This document shows, in pieces, positions 62,601-64,000 of a stretch of 64,000 nucleotides of DNA. Location of the stretch: positions 1-64,000 of the forward strand of contig NZ_CDSE01000032.1 of assembly GCF_001373415.1 (NCBI RefSeq), read 5' to 3'. Made by a program: the position numbers and the translations under genes. Under the pieces are notes generated by a model. The model searched no databases and was not told where the DNA came from. It saw nothing but the letters and a program-made list of their open reading frames with translations. The stretch is from Paenibacillus dakarensis. Lineage in GTDB: Bacteria > Bacillota > Bacilli > Paenibacillales > Paenibacillaceae. Within the stretch, counting starts at the first letter, position 1; the number at the start of each line of letters is the position of its first letter.

Positions 62601-64000
62601 AAGAGGGCCAGGTTGAAGGGTATGAAACGATCTTTCAGGTGAAGGATGAGAGCGGCATACCAGTCGAAGGAGCAGAAATAACGGCAGATGGTCAGAAGAT
62701 TGGTACAACGGATACGGATGGAATACTGAAGGATAGCACGATGACTTCGGCAGTCAAGACATATCAATTGCAGGCTGAAAAAGGAACCTTCTACAGTCCT
62801 GTTGTACCATTCAAGGTTTCGAAGCTGTTCGGAAGCCAGACGCCTTACAACATCAATGTAAGCATGGGGGAAGAACCGAAACACTCCAGAGGTTTTACGT
62901 GGCATACGCACCCGGGTGTGGATCAGTCGGTAGTTGAAGTGGTGGAGGCATCGAAATTTACCGATTTTAATGGAGAGAATGTGAAGGTGATCCACGGTGA
63001 GAGTAGTCTGTATCATACGCTGGATATCGGCACGATTCGGGTGCATAAAGCGAATGCAGATGACCTGAAGCCTGGAACCCGTTATGTTTACCGTGTAGGC
63101 GACGGAAAAGAGTATTACAGCGCTCAAGGGACATTCAAGACCGCAGAGACGAAAGGAGATCATACGAAGTTTTTGTATTTTGCAGATTCCCAAGGGAGTA
63201 GTGAGGCTGACTTCAAGCTCTGGGGTAATACGGTCCGAAAAGCGGTCGGAGAGCACCCGGATTCTGAGTTTATCTATCAGGCAGGAGATATGGTGGATAA
63301 GGGCTTTAATGAGAACCAGTGGAATTTATGGTTTAGGGAAGCGCAGGATGCATTCCTGAATACGACACTGATTGGAGCTATCGGTAATCATGAAGTCATG
63401 GGAAACAAAGGGAACGGTGATTTCCTCGCACACTTTAATCAGCCTGGGAATGGTGTGCCGAGTCTGAAAGGAACGAACTTCTCCTTCGACTACAAGAATG
63501 CTCATTTTATTGTGCTAAACAGTGAATACCAGTACGAGGAGCAGAAAGAGTGGCTTGAGCAGGATCTCGCTAAAAACAAGAAAAAATGGAAGATTGCGAT
63601 GTTCCACCGCGGACCTTACGGAAGCATCTACGATACCGTGGAGGTCAGGGATTTATGGGCACCTGTGTTAGAGAAATATAACGTCGATCTCGTTCTGAAT
63701 GGACATGATCATATGTACTTACGGACTCATCTTATGAAAAACAAGCAGGTTTCAACAGATGGTCAAGGAACAACTTATGTCATTGCAGGCTCGTCAGGCT
63801 CCAAGTTCTATTCGCGCACTTCAAGAGATTGGCAGAAGGTGACGGATGAAGAACAAACCCAGATGTATGCTTCCGTTGAGATAACGGGTGATGAACTGAG
63901 AATGGTAACGAAGACGGTAAGCGGTCGGGTGGTAGATGAATTTACGTTATCTAAAAATACCACTGAAACACCAGGCCCGGGTAATGGTGACGGTGGGGGA
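59630..64000 (+). CDS. giant secreted phosphodiester glycosidase / metallophosphatase (3' end outside window)
   Basis: The frame is open for 1,457 codons to the window edge. A signal peptide ends near residue 32 (VMAED). Residues about 100-395 are a phosphodiester glycosidase (NAGPA) domain with AAINGDFYD, HPRTAIGTK and LNLDGGGSTTFV. Ig-like regions span 400-570 and a jelly-roll domain 574-735, the latter similar to residues 95-275 of the GHL10-type protein. A cohesin-like domain follows at about 850-985, a CarDB/Big-like domain at 995-1070, and a purple-acid-phosphatase N-terminal domain at about 1083-1170. The metallophosphatase (1177-1410) shows FADSQG, AGDMVDKG, GNHE and NGHDHMY. A Gly/Pro linker is reached at the edge. 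The ATG at 59630 has GGAGG ten bases upstream. Confidence 0.9.
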   Translation, partial: MAGSKHKSWISSLLSGVMLLSLLMPVRQVMAEDVTSNTGMILDQREMEIGPGATYIWKSMKLDRGLEKLHYVEFNPKDQLLELQPGKTDGKIYGMQGVTQMASDADKEGNRVIAAINGDFYDMSSGLPTGLFMGDGELLNSPPNNWFAFGMKKDGSTIYGPSPKLTRTVSIRGIESNLTAINRLRSSDALVLYTPSFHTSTATNDLGDEAVLELMSGEVKSGQTLTLKVSEIHKDKGNTPITDGKFILSASGQHREALEGLKVGDEIEVSLELEADWKDVTMAIGGQTRLIANGDIVPSNDPNAHPRTAIGTKADGTIIMLVIDGRQPGFSEGVTLNELSEIMKEMGAVEALNLDGGGSTTFVARMPGEAARKVMNSPSDGGERKTANGILLVNKAPEGTAEKLVVKPPIERVLTGSTAVFKAAAVDRNMHPAGLQDTVEWSVSPELGTFDESGVFTAGSAAGIADVEAVSGSLSGTGTVEVVDELTELSFGDTVKSFAPGQSETLKVTALRNGQIILADNSQLEWRAEGDIGSFDDNGTFTAVDETERTGRIIVSYKGIEASVDVNIGLPPVILEDFENGLDAYLESAGAQFKSVKVSIENDEDFVRFGNNSLKLEYDFTGTTGTSGAYLQTKSAENNIVIPGYPEKISMWVYGDGKKHWLRAQMRDSKGTIPLNFVDEGVGVDFKGWKYLEVDVPKGRTMPLTMDMPVRYMETSNAKKDAGVLYVDQIRALYGPNQDDMNPPVLKELSPADGTTINSKQPKISLIAEDADYDPVQNPGTTLIDPDKIRFYLDGNLVEHTLYPPKGEIHFTPPTPLADGVHQVKVSVKDLSGNQTIQIWTFDVDTGASKLVYSTPKDIYAGGTYTLDLSAVKPSDIQNGEIEFAYDPAKLEDLELVRGEKLDESQLQAEIDSQAGRVILKLNHIHSADLTEQDLLGQLQYRVKKDAAGAHTFEFMSGRISFVSTGDISYPFFGLPQSSDIRTHLSLEWNEEGQVEGYETIFQVKDESGIPVEGAEITADGQKIGTTDTDGILKDSTMTSAVKTYQLQAEKGTFYSPVVPFKVSKLFGSQTPYNINVSMGEEPKHSRGFTWHTHPGVDQSVVEVVEASKFTDFNGENVKVIHGESSLYHTLDIGTIRVHKANADDLKPGTRYVYRVGDGKEYYSAQGTFKTAETKGDHTKFLYFADSQGSSEADFKLWGNTVRKAVGEHPDSEFIYQAGDMVDKGFNENQWNLWFREAQDAFLNTTLIGAIGNHEVMGNKGNGDFLAHFNQPGNGVPSLKGTNFSFDYKNAHFIVLNSEYQYEEQKEWLEQDLAKNKKKWKIAMFHRGPYGSIYDTVEVRDLWAPVLEKYNVDLVLNGHDHMYLRTHLMKNKQVSTDGQGTTYVIAGSSGSKFYSRTSRDWQKVTDEEQTQMYASVEITGDELRMVTKTVSGRVVDEFTLSKNTTETPGPGNGDGGG

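Overview
The window looks like a chromosomal segment of a spore-forming member of the Firmicutes, most probably a Paenibacillus. This rests on moderate G+C, strong AGGAGG-type ribosome binding sites, spore-coat type genes (tgl, a YheC/YheD protein), HrcA/CIRCE control, DesK/DesR, a long list of Bacillus-like families and large secreted multidomain glycan-active proteins. No rRNA, tRNA, transposase or integrase was seen.

1-10.7 kb: a complete type I-C CRISPR-Cas locus (cas3, cas5c, cas8c, cas7c, cas4, cas1, cas2) followed by a leader and an array of 33 full repeats plus one internally deleted repeat. The most notable element lies in the 214-base gap between cas3 and cas5c. On the minus strand there is an extended -10 promoter, a degenerate CRISPR repeat that keeps the stem-loop and the 11-nt crRNA handle, a spacer-like segment and an intrinsic terminator. 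The spacer-like segment matches a site next to a TTC PAM in the cas5c promoter at 14 of its first 16 positions. The only mismatches are at positions 6 and 12, the flipped-out positions of type I Cascade. This is the architecture of an autorepressing crRNA-like RNA (CreR type) for a type I-C system.

10.7-23.7 kb: ordinary chromosomal genes. They include transglutaminase tgl, four small conserved proteins, an MFS and a MATE exporter, a YheC/YheD protein, htpG with a CIRCE operator, an RlmA-like rRNA methyltransferase, a decayed DinB-family gene, a DUF4127 protein, a possible 26-residue small ORF and an OsmC protein.

23.7-35.0 kb: a MerR regulator divergent from an alcohol dehydrogenase / cyclase / YczE-like operon; then a peptide-type ABC transporter whose binding protein appears circularly permuted and whose two permeases carry unusual N-terminal extensions, with a divergent fused two-domain ATPase; then an SGNH hydrolase.

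35.5-43.5 kb: a thioesterase, an oxidoreductase, the membrane-fluidity module des / desK / desR with a DUF4003 gene in between, and a KhtU/KhtT-like K+/H+ antiporter.

43.8-52.9 kb: a carbohydrate-use operon under a LacI-type regulator with three matching palindromic operators: oxidoreductase, two sugar permeases, binding protein, DUF4091 secreted protein and MBL-fold hydrolase.

53-64 kb: a two-gene chromate transporter, a secreted GHL10-type glycosidase, a WYL regulator, a GyrI-like protein, and the first 1,457 codons of a giant secreted protein that joins a phosphodiester glycosidase to a purple-acid-phosphatase-like enzyme and runs off the right edge.
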